Below are positions 19,017-26,680 of a DNA stretch of 64,000 nucleotides, piece by piece. Under the pieces are notes generated by a model that saw only the letters and a program-made list of their open reading frames with translations, did no database searches and had not been told where the DNA came from. The DNA lies in assembly GCF_009733595.1 (NCBI RefSeq), contig NZ_WOFH01000002.1, forward strand, positions 496,001 to 560,000, read 5' to 3'. Each line of letters starts with the position of its first letter. Within the stretch, counting starts at the first letter, position 1. The translations under genes were made by a program, and so were the position numbers. This DNA comes from Actinomadura litoris (GTDB lineage: Bacteria; Actinomycetota; Actinomycetes; Streptosporangiales; Streptosporangiaceae).

Positions 19017-19763
19017 TCAGACGGCGGTGGGCTCCGCCTGGGCGGCGAGCGCCTCGGTGTACCGGTGGACGACCAGCTCGGCGACCTCCGGGGCCGCCCC
19101 GAGCACCGGCGACACCGCGTCCGCGCCCGCCGCGAGCGACTCCGCGCGGACCTTGTCGGCGAAGTGGCCTGGCGCGAGGATGTAGGACGCGACGGCCACG
19201 CGCGGCGCCCCCGCCGCGCGGAGCGCCGCCACGGCCTCCGCCGGGGACGGGCGCGACGCCGAAGCGAACGCCGGGACCGCGTCCCACCAGCCCCGTGACC
19301 GCCACTCCCGCGCCAGCCGCCGGATCGTCGCGTTCGCGGCGGCGTCCGAGGAGCCCGCCGACACCAGCACGACCGCCGTGTCCGGGTCGCCCGGCGGCAC
19401 CCCCGCCTCGGTGAGGCGCCGCTCCAGCGCGTCCATCAGCAGCGGGTGCGGGCCCAGCGTGGCGGCGGTGCGGGTCCGCAGGCGCGGATGCCGGTTCCGC
19501 GCCCGCGCCAGCACGCCCGGGACATCGGTCTTGCTGTGGTAGGCGGCGGTGAGCAGGAGCGGCAGGACGACCGCCGCGTCCGCGCCGTCGCGGGCCAGGC
19601 CGTCCAGCACCCGTCCGGGGGCGGGCGGCGCGTGGTCCAGGAACGAGGCGTGGACGGGCACGCCGGGACGCAGCGCCCGGACGGCGTCCATGAGGCCCGC
19701 GACCGTCGCGGCGGCGCGCGGGTCCCTGCTGCCGTGCGCCACCGCCACCAGGGGGGTGCTCAC
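19017..19763 (-). CDS. Sirohydrochlorin chelatase (CbiX/SirB-like)
   Basis: 248 residues in two homologous halves: PLVAVAHGSRDPRAA with the catalytic His, VLPLLLTAAYHSKTDVP, then AVVLVSAGSSDAAANATIRR and VASYILAPGHFADKVR with the second His. The enzyme inserts Fe2+ into sirohydrochlorin to make siroheme, the cofactor of the sulfite reductase encoded in the same operon. The GTG start overlaps the cysH stop by four bases (GTGA), so translation is coupled. Confidence 0.9.
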   Translation of the reverse strand: MSTPLVAVAHGSRDPRAAATVAGLMDAVRALRPGVPVHASFLDHAPPAPGRVLDGLARDGADAAVVLPLLLTAAYHSKTDVPGVLARARNRHPRLRTRTAATLGPHPLLMDALERRLTEAGVPPGDPDTAVVLVSAGSSDAAANATIRRLAREWRSRGWWDAVPAFASASRPSPAEAVAALRAAGAPRVAVASYILAPGHFADKVRAESLAAGADAVSPVLGAAPEVAELVVHRYTEALAAQAEPTAV

Positions 19764-20470
19764 AGGTGGATGCCGCATTCGGTCTTGCCCATCCCGGCCC
19801 AGCGCCCGCTGCGCGGGTCCTCGCCCGGCGCGACGGGGGACGTGCACGGCGCGCACCCGATCGAGGGGTAGTCGTCGTAGTGCAGCGGGTTGACCAGCAC
19901 GCCGTTGTCCTCGATGTAGTTGTCCATGTCCTCCTGGGACCAGTCCAGGATGGGGTTGACCTTGACCATCCCGCGCTTGCGGTCCCACTCGACGACGCGG
20001 CGGTCGCGGCGGCTCGCGGTCTCGTCCCGGCGGATGCCGCTGAACCAGGCCATGTAGCCCTCCAGCGCGCGGCCGAGCGGCTCGACCTTGCGCAGGTGGC
20101 AGCACAGGTCGGGGTTGCGGCCGAACAGGCGCGGGCCGAGCGCGGCCTCCTGCTCGGCGACCGTCCGGGAGGGCGTCACGTTGATCACGTTCACCGGGTA
20201 GACGGCCTCCACCGCGTCCCGGGTCCCGATCGTCTCGGCGAAGTGGTAGCCGGTGTCGACGAACAGCACGTCGATGCCGGGCTTCACCTTCGACACCAGG
20301 TGGATCAGCGCCGCGTCCGACATGGACGAGGTCAGGCAGATCCGGTCGCCGAACGTCGCCGACGCCCACCGGATGACCTCCAGCGTGGGCGCGCCCTCCA
20401 GGGCCGCGGCGGCGGACGCGACGATGTCCTCAAGATCGAGTGTGGGTCTGTCGGTCTCCAGAAGAGTCAC
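19760..20470 (-). CDS. cysH: APS/PAPS reductase CysH
   Basis: 236 residues. LTSSMSDAALIHLVSKV is the PP-loop-type nucleotide site; DLCCHLRKVEPL and GCAPCTSPVAPGEDPRSGRW provide the CC...CxxC cysteines that bind a [4Fe-4S] cluster, which indicates use of adenylyl-sulfate (APS) rather than PAPS; the C-terminal ECGIHL carries the catalytic Cys. It reduces APS to sulfite for SirA. GTG start with AAGGAG upstream; it overlaps the preceding small gene by four bases (GTGA). Confidence 0.95.
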   Translation of the reverse strand: MTLLETDRPTLDLEDIVASAAAALEGAPTLEVIRWASATFGDRICLTSSMSDAALIHLVSKVKPGIDVLFVDTGYHFAETIGTRDAVEAVYPVNVINVTPSRTVAEQEAALGPRLFGRNPDLCCHLRKVEPLGRALEGYMAWFSGIRRDETASRRDRRVVEWDRKRGMVKVNPILDWSQEDMDNYIEDNGVLVNPLHYDDYPSIGCAPCTSPVAPGEDPRSGRWAGMGKTECGIHL

Positions 20471-20631
20471 CGAGGGATCTCCTTGCGTGTCTGGGGCGCT
20501 CCAACACCGAGGAACTTCAACGAGAAGGAACGGACGCAGTCGTGGCAGAACCAGGCCCCGGTCTCCGCGAGGGGCTCCAGGTTCTCCTCACCGCAGTACG
20601 GGCAGTAGAACGGCGCGGCACGTTCGCTCAT
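20467..20631 (-). CDS. 54-residue zinc-ribbon protein in the sulfate assimilation operon
   Basis: A small gene between sirA and cysH. It begins MSERAAPFYCPYCGEENLEP and has a second pair CHDC, so two CxxC knuckles about 16 residues apart, a rubredoxin/zinc-ribbon arrangement, with a basic tail. Its TGA overlaps the cysH GTG. Small proteins of this type recur in this position in actinomycete sulfate operons; a role in metal or sulfur handling for SirA/CysH is inference. Confidence 0.8.
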   Translation of the reverse strand: MSERAAPFYCPYCGEENLEPLAETGAWFCHDCVRSFSLKFLGVGAPQTRKEIPR

Positions 20632-20646
20632 TTCCGCTGCCCTCCG

Positions 20647-22317
20647 CTACTTCAGATCGGCTTCGTCGGCACGGCGCACCCAGTCGGCGAACCTCTCGCC
20701 GTCGGCGCGCTGCTCGTCGAACCGGCGGACCACCCGCTCGACGTAGTCGGTGAGGCCCGCCGAGGTGGTCTTGAGCCCGCGGACCTTCTTGCCGAACGTG
20801 GCTCCGAGCTGCCCGCCCAGGTGGATCTGGAAGCCCTCGACCTGGTCGCCGTTCTCGTCCACGACGAGCTGGCCCTTGAGGCCGATGTCGGCGACCTGGA
20901 TGCGGGCGCAGGCGTTCGGGCAGCCGTTGACGTTGATGGTGAGGGGCTGGTCGAAGTCCGGGAGGCGCTTCTCCAGCTCGTCCATGAGGTCCATCGAGCG
21001 CTGCTTGGTCTCGACGATCGCGAGCTTGCAGTACTCGATGCCCGTGCAGGCCATCATCTGGCGCCGGAACGTGGAGGGGCGCACCTGGAGGTCGTGCTCG
21101 GCGAGGGCGTCCGCGAGCGCCTCGGTGTTCTCCTCCGGGACGTCCAGGATGACCAGCTTCTGCTCGATCGTCGTGCGGACGCGGCCCGAGCCGTAGCGGG
21201 CGGCCAGCGCGCCGATGGCGCCGAGCAGCTCGCCGTTGACCCGGCCGACGCGCGGCGCGAAGCCGACGTAGAAGTTCCCGTCCTGCTGCGGGTGGATGCC
21301 GACGTGGTCGCGGCGCTCCTTCGGCGCGTCCGGCTCGGGGCCGTCCGGCAGCGCGTACCCGAGGTACTCCTTCTCCAGCACCTCGCGGAACCTCTCCGGG
21401 CCCCAGTCGTTCATCAGGAACTTCAGCCGGGCGCGGCTGCGCAGCCGCCGGTAGCCGTAGTCGCGGAAGATCGAGGTGACGCCGTGCCACACCTCGTGCG
21501 CCTGCTCGGGCTTGACGAACACGCCGAGGCTCTTGGCGAACATCGGGTTCGTGGACAGCCCGCCGCCGACGAAGAGCTGGTAGCCGGTCGCGCCCGCCTC
21601 GTTCACCACGCCGACGAAGGCGATGTCGTTGATCTCGTGGACGGTGCAGTGCGAGGTGCAGCCCGACAGCGCCGTCTTGAACTTGCGCGGCAGGTTCGAG
21701 AACTCCGGCGAGCCGATGTAGCGGTCGTGGATGTCGCGCAGCTGCGGCGTCGCGTCGATGATCTCGTCGGCGGCGATCCCGGCGAGCGGGCAGCCGATGA
21801 TCGTGCGCGGGGTGTCGCCGCACGCCTCCATCGTGTGCAGCCCGACGGCCTCCAGGGCCTCCCAGATCGCGGGGACGTCCTCGATCCGGACCCAGTGGAG
21901 CTGGACGTTCTGGCGGTCGGTGATGTCGGCGGTCCCGCGCGCGTACCGGGTGGAGATGTCGGCGATCGTGCTCAGCTGGGCGCCGCTGAGCTGGCCGCCG
22001 TCGATCCGGATCCGCATCATGAAGTAGCGGTCGTCGAGCTCCTCGTCGGGGAGCGCGCCGGTCTTGCCGCCGTCGATGCCGGGCCTGCGCTGCGTGTAGA
22101 GCCCGAACCAGCGGAACCTTCCGCGCAGGTCCGCCGGGTCGATGGAGTCGAAGCCGGCCTTGGAGTAGACGTCGATGATCCGGCGGCGGACGTTGAGCCC
22201 GTCGTCGTTCTTCTTGTTCTCCTCGTTCTTGTTGAGCGGTTCCCGGTAGCCGAGGGCCCACTGGCCCTCGCCCTTCTTCTTGCGCTTGATCGCGGGTGGC
22301 ACGGCGCGCGTCCTCAT
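20647..22317 (-). CDS. sirA: Ferredoxin-dependent sulfite reductase
   Basis: 556 residues with the duplicated siroheme reductase fold: DDRYFMMRIRIDGG and GTADITDRQNVQLHW in the first half, and the cluster ligands CTGIEYC plus NGCPNAC (Cx5C and Cx3C) in the second. It reduces sulfite to sulfide with siroheme and [4Fe-4S]. The basic N-terminus AIKRKKKGEGQWALG is common in actinobacterial SirA. Start at ATG 22317; GTG at 22302 has a GAGG upstream and is an alternative. A Cys-ending leader peptide lies 124 bases upstream. Confidence 0.93.
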   Translation of the reverse strand: MRTRAVPPAIKRKKKGEGQWALGYREPLNKNEENKKNDDGLNVRRRIIDVYSKAGFDSIDPADLRGRFRWFGLYTQRRPGIDGGKTGALPDEELDDRYFMMRIRIDGGQLSGAQLSTIADISTRYARGTADITDRQNVQLHWVRIEDVPAIWEALEAVGLHTMEACGDTPRTIIGCPLAGIAADEIIDATPQLRDIHDRYIGSPEFSNLPRKFKTALSGCTSHCTVHEINDIAFVGVVNEAGATGYQLFVGGGLSTNPMFAKSLGVFVKPEQAHEVWHGVTSIFRDYGYRRLRSRARLKFLMNDWGPERFREVLEKEYLGYALPDGPEPDAPKERRDHVGIHPQQDGNFYVGFAPRVGRVNGELLGAIGALAARYGSGRVRTTIEQKLVILDVPEENTEALADALAEHDLQVRPSTFRRQMMACTGIEYCKLAIVETKQRSMDLMDELEKRLPDFDQPLTINVNGCPNACARIQVADIGLKGQLVVDENGDQVEGFQIHLGGQLGATFGKKVRGLKTTSAGLTDYVERVVRRFDEQRADGERFADWVRRADEADLK

Positions 22318-22406
22318 CTGTGGTGGTGAGGGACGCGTAGCGCACCGGCGGTGTGGGACAGCCGGCTCGGCACTGAGCAGGGTGATGCCAGGGATGACGC
22401 CGATGC

Positions 22407-22434
22407 ACCACGCGCCCGTCGAGCAGGGCGTGGT
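22407..22434 (-). promoter_or_regulatory. Hairpin between leader peptide and sirA
   Basis: On the transcribed strand ACCACGCCC and GGGCGCGTGGT pair (nine pairs with a two-base bulge) around an eight-base loop, beginning eight bases after the leader peptide stop codon. This position would let a ribosome stalled at the last Cys codon disrupt the stem, as in attenuators. There is no U-run, so the downstream step may be Rho- or translation-dependent. Confidence 0.45.
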
Positions 22435-22441
22435 CGGGGCG

Positions 22442-22519
22442 TCAGCGACAGATCGCGCTGCGGACGCGCAGGAAGTCGACGTGCCGGCGTTTCGCCAGCA
22501 ACGGATCCGCAGCAGTCAT
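22442..22519 (-). CDS. 25-residue sulfur-metabolism leader peptide
   Basis: The reading frame begins at ATG 22519 with MTAADPLLAKRRHVDFLR and ends VRSAICR. Peptides with the core RRHVD and a C-terminal Cys-Arg precede sulfur genes in many actinomycetes and are annotated as putative leader peptides. The penultimate Cys codon suggests ribosome stalling when Cys-tRNA is scarce, controlling the sirA-cysH-chelatase operon downstream. A -10-like CAAAGT sits six bases before the ATG, with TGGACA 18 bases further up, so the peptide is probably leaderless. Confidence 0.75.
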   Translation of the reverse strand: MTAADPLLAKRRHVDFLRVRSAICR

Positions 22520-22525
22520 GCCTAG

Positions 22526-22555
22526 ACTTTGACACGACGTCTCGCGGGCTGTCCA
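22526..22555 (-). promoter_or_regulatory. Promoter of the sulfate assimilation operon
   Basis: Reading the minus strand, TGGACA (-35-like), 18 bases, CAAAGT (-10-like), then six bases to the ATG of the leader peptide. Transcription would start at the leader ATG, fitting a leaderless regulatory peptide. Neither box is a perfect consensus. Confidence 0.4.
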
Positions 22556-22587
22556 GTTACGCCCGGCGTCGGCGCACGTGAGAAGAG

Positions 22588-22785
22588 TCATCCCTGCCGT
22601 CTCCAGTTCACCCGGGGCTCCGGTGCGGGGGCGTCGCCGGTACCCGGCCGGCCGGGCTCCCCGCCGAGGTCGGACGGGGCGGCGCCGCCCGCGGCCGCGG
22701 CGGGGGAGGGCAGGTGCTGGCAGTCGCACCACGACCCGCCACGGCACTGCCCGTGGTGGCGATCCCGGCACGACTGGCATATCAC
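22588..22785 (-). CDS. Cys-rich 65-residue miniprotein
   Basis: Begins VICQSCRDRHHGQCRGGSWC with CxxC, C and CDC plus two His, enough to bind one or two zinc ions, followed by a Pro/Ala/Gly-rich tail of 35 residues. GTG start; GACAAT lies exactly six bases upstream, so the mRNA looks leaderless. Similar short ICQ.CR.RHH..C proteins occur in actinomycetes without assigned function. Confidence 0.6.
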   Translation of the reverse strand: MICQSCRDRHHGQCRGGSWCDCQHLPSPAAAAGGAAPSDLGGEPGRPGTGDAPAPEPRVNWRRQG

Positions 22786-23042
22786 CCTTCCATTGTCACC
22801 GACGGACCGCGATGCTCGGACCCCGGCCGCGGCGCTCGAAACGATCATGGGCCGGCCGACGTTCCGGGACGTCGAAGGGGGTATGGGCGCGAGGATGTAC
22901 AACGGAGGGCCGGGAGGCCCCCCGAAGCGGTCGGGGGACGGTTCGGGCGACGGGGGGCGGTCGGCACGCCACGCGCGGAGTGGATCACTGAAATGGGCGA
23001 TGCGGAATGTACCGGGCAGGTAACGCTCTACGGTGGGGTGGT

Positions 23043-24173
23043 GTGACCACCGTCCCCGACGCCGCGGGCGTCTCGCCGGCCGGGGACCCCGCCCGCCGGG
23101 GCGCGCCCGAGGAGCCGTCGGACGCGGGCGAGTCCGACACGGGCGCGTCGAGGGCGCCGAGCACCGGCGCGCCGTTCAGGGGGCCGCTCAGGCGCGTCCG
23201 GGAGGCGCTCCGGGCGTGGACCCGCACGGCGGCGCGGACGGCGTGGCTGCTCGCGCGCAACACGGCCGTCGCCGCGTTCCGGTACCGCGTCACGGGCCTG
23301 GCGGCCGAGGCGGCGTTCTTCGCCCTGCTGTCGCTGCCGCCGCTGGTCATCGGGCTGATCGGCACGATGGGCCACTTCCGGGGCGCGCTCGGCGCCGACA
23401 CCGTCGCCGACGTCCGGGCCTGGCTGATCCAGCATGCCCGGACCGTGCTGACCGACGACGCGGTCAAGTCGGTCGTCGTCCCGCTGATCGACGACGTGAT
23501 CAAGGGCGGCAGCCCCGACATCGTCTCGGTCAGCTTCCTGATCTCGCTGTGGGCGGGCTCGCGGGCCACCAACGTCTACGTCGACACGATCACGATCGCC
23601 TACGGGCTGTCGGGCATCCGCGGCGTGATCCGCACCCGGCTGCGCGCGTTCTTCCTCTACCTCGTCGGCCTGCTGGTCATGCTGATCCTGATCCCGCTGC
23701 TGGTGGCGGGGCCCGCGCTGGTGCGGGACGCGCTGCCCGAGGGCGCCGGGTTCGTGCTGATGTTCTACTGGCCGGTCGTGGTGGGCCTGTCGATCGCGTT
23801 CCTGGCGACGCTCTACCACATGAGCGTCCCGGTGCGGACGGCCTGGTGGCGCGAGGTGCCGGGCGCGGTCGTCGCCCTGCTGATGTGGATCCTCGGCAGC
23901 GTCACGCTCCGGCTCTACCTGACCGGCTCGCTGAGCGGCGTGTCGGTGTACGGGTCGCTGTCGGCCGCGATCGCCGTCCTGGCCTGGCTGTACGTGGCGG
24001 CGCTCGCGGTGCTGATCGGCGCCGCGCTGAACGCCGAGATCGACCGGCTGTGGCCGAGCGCCGGGACCGCGCGGGCCCGCGCCGTCCGGGACGGGCGGGC
24101 CGAGCCGGACGGGCGGGCCGAGCCGGACGGGCTGGAGGAGCGCATCGCGGCCGAGGGCGACGGCCGCGGGTAA
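23043..24173 (+). CDS. YihY/BrkB-family inner membrane protein
   Basis: 376 residues. After a 55-residue polar N-terminus come six membrane segments with the family motifs FRYRVTGLAAEAAFFALLSL, LWAGSRATNVYVDTITIAYG, YHMSVPVRTAWWREVPGAVV and YGSLSAAIAVLAWLYVAALA. The family is conserved but its transport or structural role is unsettled. The GTG at 23043 follows TACGGT (23029-23034) by eight bases, so nearly leaderless. The tail contains a tandem DGRAEP duplication encoded by two identical 18-base units. Confidence 0.85.
   Translation: MTTVPDAAGVSPAGDPARRGAPEEPSDAGESDTGASRAPSTGAPFRGPLRRVREALRAWTRTAARTAWLLARNTAVAAFRYRVTGLAAEAAFFALLSLPPLVIGLIGTMGHFRGALGADTVADVRAWLIQHARTVLTDDAVKSVVVPLIDDVIKGGSPDIVSVSFLISLWAGSRATNVYVDTITIAYGLSGIRGVIRTRLRAFFLYLVGLLVMLILIPLLVAGPALVRDALPEGAGFVLMFYWPVVVGLSIAFLATLYHMSVPVRTAWWREVPGAVVALLMWILGSVTLRLYLTGSLSGVSVYGSLSAAIAVLAWLYVAALAVLIGAALNAEIDRLWPSAGTARARAVRDGRAEPDGRAEPDGLEERIAAEGDGRG
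24090..24125 (+). repeat. Two tandem 18-bp units in the YihY gene tail
   Basis: GACGGGCGGGCCGAGCCG occurs twice in direct tandem, followed by a further GACGGGC. In frame it encodes DGRAEP twice in a probably unstructured cytoplasmic tail. A simple slippage-type duplication. Confidence 0.75.
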
Positions 24174-24214
24174 AAACTATGTCCGGGGTCGTCCTGAATG
24201 GATTAAACATGTCG

Positions 24215-24220
24215 TAACCT
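24215..24220 (+). promoter_or_regulatory. -10 box (TAACCT) before the phosphotriesterase-like gene
   Basis: TAACCT is followed by eight bases and the ATG at 24229, in a short AT-rich gap (24174-24228) unlike the surrounding GC-rich DNA. No Shine-Dalgarno is present, fitting a leaderless transcript. Confidence 0.45.
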
Positions 24221-24228
24221 CGCGTGAC

Positions 24229-25215
24229 ATGACCCCTCGTGAGAAGACCGGCCGGCTGCGGACCGTGACCGGCACGATCGCGGCGTCCGACATCACCGGG
24301 CCGGTGCTCACCCACGAGCACCTGCGGATGGACCTGCGCTGGCCGTCGCGGCCCAAGCTGGCCGAGGCCGACCCCTACCGGTGGCTGGACGAGGAGAAGG
24401 CCGTCACGCGGGAGCTGTCGGACCTGCGCGCCGCGGCGGGCCTCGGCCTGGTCGTCGACCTGAGCTGCTCGGGGATGGGCCGCGACGCCGCCGGCCTCGC
24501 CCGGATCAGCGCCGGGTCGCGGGTGGCCGTCGTCGCCGGGACGGGCGTGTTCACCGAGCCCTTCCACCCGGACTTCGTCCGCACCGCGCTGGAGGCGGGG
24601 GAGACGGCGGGGGTCGAGCGGATCGCCGAGCGGCTGCTCGCCGAGATCGGCTTCGGGCTGGACGGCACGAACTCGCTGCCCGGGGTGATCGGCGAGATCG
24701 GCGCGTGGGGTGAGGCGCCCACCGAGGCGGAGGAGGCGTGCCTGCGCGCCGCCGCCCAGGCCGCCCGCTACTCGGGCCTGTCGGTGGCGACCTACGGCCG
24801 CGCGGGCGTCGCGCAGCTGGAGATCCTCACCGCGGCCGGGCTGGCGCCGGGCCGCGTCGCCGTCGGCCAGCAGGACCGCGTGGACGACCCGGGCCAGCAC
24901 CGCAAGATCGCCGAGACCGGCGCCTACGTGTCGTTCGGGACGCTCGGGCTGGCGGGCGAGGACCACGCGGCCATCGGCGCCCGCGTCCGCGGCGTCATGG
25001 ACCTGCTGGAGGCCGGGCACGCCGACCGCGTGCTGCTGAGCACGGGCGTCTCGCGGATGGACCAGGTCGCCCGCAACGGCGGCGTGGGCTACGGCTACCT
25101 CTTCGAGGTGTTCCTGCCGGCCCTGCGCGCGGCGGGCGCCGACGAGGCCACGCTGGAGGGTGTCCTGCGCGACAACCCGCTCCGCTGGCTGACCGCCGGG
25201 TCCGCCGCCTCCTGA
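24229..25215 (+). CDS. Phosphotriesterase-family protein with missing metal ligands
   Basis: 328 residues with the overall PTE/PHP barrel pattern: LTHEHLRMDL (first HxH ligand pair), VVDLSCSGMGRD, VVAGTGVFTEPFHPDF and VIGEIGAWGE (bridging Glu seen in PHP-type members). However the later ligands are not in place: the usual TH before strand 5 reads VATYGRAG, the usual GHxD reads VGQQDRVDD, and the final LSxD reads LLSTGVSRMD. By comparison with family members as I know them, three of six metal ligands are changed, so hydrolase activity is doubtful. The ATG is probably leaderless. Confidence 0.8.
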   Translation: MTPREKTGRLRTVTGTIAASDITGPVLTHEHLRMDLRWPSRPKLAEADPYRWLDEEKAVTRELSDLRAAAGLGLVVDLSCSGMGRDAAGLARISAGSRVAVVAGTGVFTEPFHPDFVRTALEAGETAGVERIAERLLAEIGFGLDGTNSLPGVIGEIGAWGEAPTEAEEACLRAAAQAARYSGLSVATYGRAGVAQLEILTAAGLAPGRVAVGQQDRVDDPGQHRKIAETGAYVSFGTLGLAGEDHAAIGARVRGVMDLLEAGHADRVLLSTGVSRMDQVARNGGVGYGYLFEVFLPALRAAGADEATLEGVLRDNPLRWLTAGSAAS

Positions 25216-25302
25216 CGCGCCCCGGTCCCTGGCCGGTGCCCGGTCGGGGCCCGGATCCTGGGTAGGACTGCCTCAGGTGCTCGATTGCCTGGGGGTGCAC
25301 CT

Positions 25303-25959
25303 ATGCGGTGGAAGTCACTGCCCTATTCCGACCGGCTCGCGGCGGGAGAGGTGCTCGCCGAGTGGCTGGTCCCGCTCGGCCTGGACGGCGCGGTGGTGCT
25401 CGCGCTGCCGAGGGGCGGCGTCCCGGTCGGGCACGCGGTCGCGCGGCGCCTGCGCGGCTCGCTGGACGTCCTGGTGACCCGCAAGATCGGCTACCCGCCG
25501 CAGCCCGAGCTCGGGCTCGGCGCGATCGCCGAGGGCGGCGCGCCGGTGCTGGACGCGGGGCTGCTGCGGCGGCTCGGCCTCACCGAGGACGACGTGGCGC
25601 CGATCGTGGCCGCCGAGCGCGCCGAGCTGGAGCGCCGCGTCCGGGTCTACCGGGGGGACCGCCCGCTGCCGGAGACGGCGGGGCGGCCGGTCGTGGTCGT
25701 GGACGACGGCCTCGCCACCGGGGGCACCGCCCGCGCGGCCGTGCGGGCGACCCGCGAGCGCGGGCCGTCCCGGCTGGTCCTCGCGGTGCCGGTGGCGGCC
25801 GCCGAGACCGTCGGGTCGCTGGAGGCGGAGGTGGACGAGCTGGTGGTGCCCGCCGCGCCGCTGGACTTCCACGCGGTCGGCCAGTGGTACCTCGACTTCG
25901 GTCAGCTCACCGACGGTGACGTGGTCGCCTGGCTGGCGAGGCCGCGGGAGGCGGGCTGA
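25303..25959 (+). CDS. Phosphoribosyltransferase-fold protein
   Basis: 218 residues. LALPRGGVPVGHAVARRL and the PRPP loop VVVVDDGLATGGTA define a type I phosphoribosyltransferase; VTRKIGYPPQPELGLGAIAEGG is typical of the stand-alone actinobacterial group, whose substrate is not known and which sometimes pairs with dienelactone-hydrolase domains. ATG 25303 with GGGGGTG upstream. Soluble; no operon partner within 240 bases. Confidence 0.85.
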   Translation: MRWKSLPYSDRLAAGEVLAEWLVPLGLDGAVVLALPRGGVPVGHAVARRLRGSLDVLVTRKIGYPPQPELGLGAIAEGGAPVLDAGLLRRLGLTEDDVAPIVAAERAELERRVRVYRGDRPLPETAGRPVVVVDDGLATGGTARAAVRATRERGPSRLVLAVPVAAAETVGSLEAEVDELVVPAAPLDFHAVGQWYLDFGQLTDGDVVAWLARPREAG

Positions 25960-26103
25960 GGAGGCGGGCCGAGGAGCCGCGCCGGCGCGGTGGCCGGGAA
26001 TGGATCGTGCGAATGTCCGGGAAAAGGCCACGCGCCATCTCCCGTTACGGTAAAGCGGCGAAATCCGGGAGCCGCGGGGGAGGAGTGGACGCGGGCAACG
26101 CAA

Positions 26104-26126
26104 ACGGCCCCGCGGGGCGGGGCCGT
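26104..26126. terminator. Perfect 10-bp hairpin between convergent genes
   Basis: ACGGCCCCGC and GCGGGGCCGT around a three-base loop, flanked by AAA on the left and GACGTTT on the right. On the minus strand it is followed by TTTGCGTT, giving an intrinsic terminator for the WhiB gene 74 bases upstream; it can also stop readthrough from the plus-strand phosphoribosyltransferase gene. Confidence 0.75.
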
Positions 26127-26199
26127 GACGTTTCTCGGTGGCGTGCCGGGGTGCGCGATGGGAGCGTTCGAGCGGCCTGGCCGCCGGCGCGACGGCCGG

Positions 26200-26496
26200 C
26201 TAGGCGGCGTTGGCGCGACGCATCCGGCGACGGCGCTCGGATGCGCGCTCGTCTTCGTTGAGTCCGCCCCACGTGCCGTACTTCTCGGGCCGGGACACCG
26301 CGTAGTCCAGGCAGTCCGAGCGGACGGGGCAGCCCATGCAGATCTGCTTGGCCTTGCGTTCGCGGATCTCGCGCTCGGGCTGACGCTCGCCGTCGGGACC
26401 GAAGAAGAGGACGAGGTCTTCCCCCCGGCACGCCGCGGCGTCCTGCCAGCCCCAGCTGGGACGAGGGAGGTTTGCCTGCCGACGTACCTGAGCCAT
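26200..26496 (-). CDS. WhiB-family iron-sulfur transcription factor
   Basis: 98 residues. The four cluster cysteines are AACRG, ICMGCPVRSDC (CxxCx5C); GTWGGLNEDER is the G(V/I/T)WGG beta-turn that contacts the principal sigma factor, and the tail RRRRMRRANAA is basic. WhiB-like proteins bind [4Fe-4S] and act with sigma-A on developmental or stress genes. The subtype cannot be assigned surely: it is not the WhiB7 AT-hook type. ATG 26496 has AAGGTGG upstream; a longer frame to 26550 exists. Confidence 0.92.
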   Translation of the reverse strand: MAQVRRQANLPRPSWGWQDAAACRGEDLVLFFGPDGERQPEREIRERKAKQICMGCPVRSDCLDYAVSRPEKYGTWGGLNEDERASERRRRMRRANAA

Positions 26497-26680
26497 GGAA
26501 CACCCACCTTGATTGGTTTCGAACAATTTCGGGACATGGACGCTCGACATGCTTCAGGTGACATGAGTCAGAAGCGCCGAATGGTCCAACGTCTGGAGTT
26601 GCCGCTCTGTTCCCCGTCCGGTTACTCCGGAAACCTGGGGTCGTGCGACAGGGAGACCCTCGAATGGGGCCTCCGTGAGA

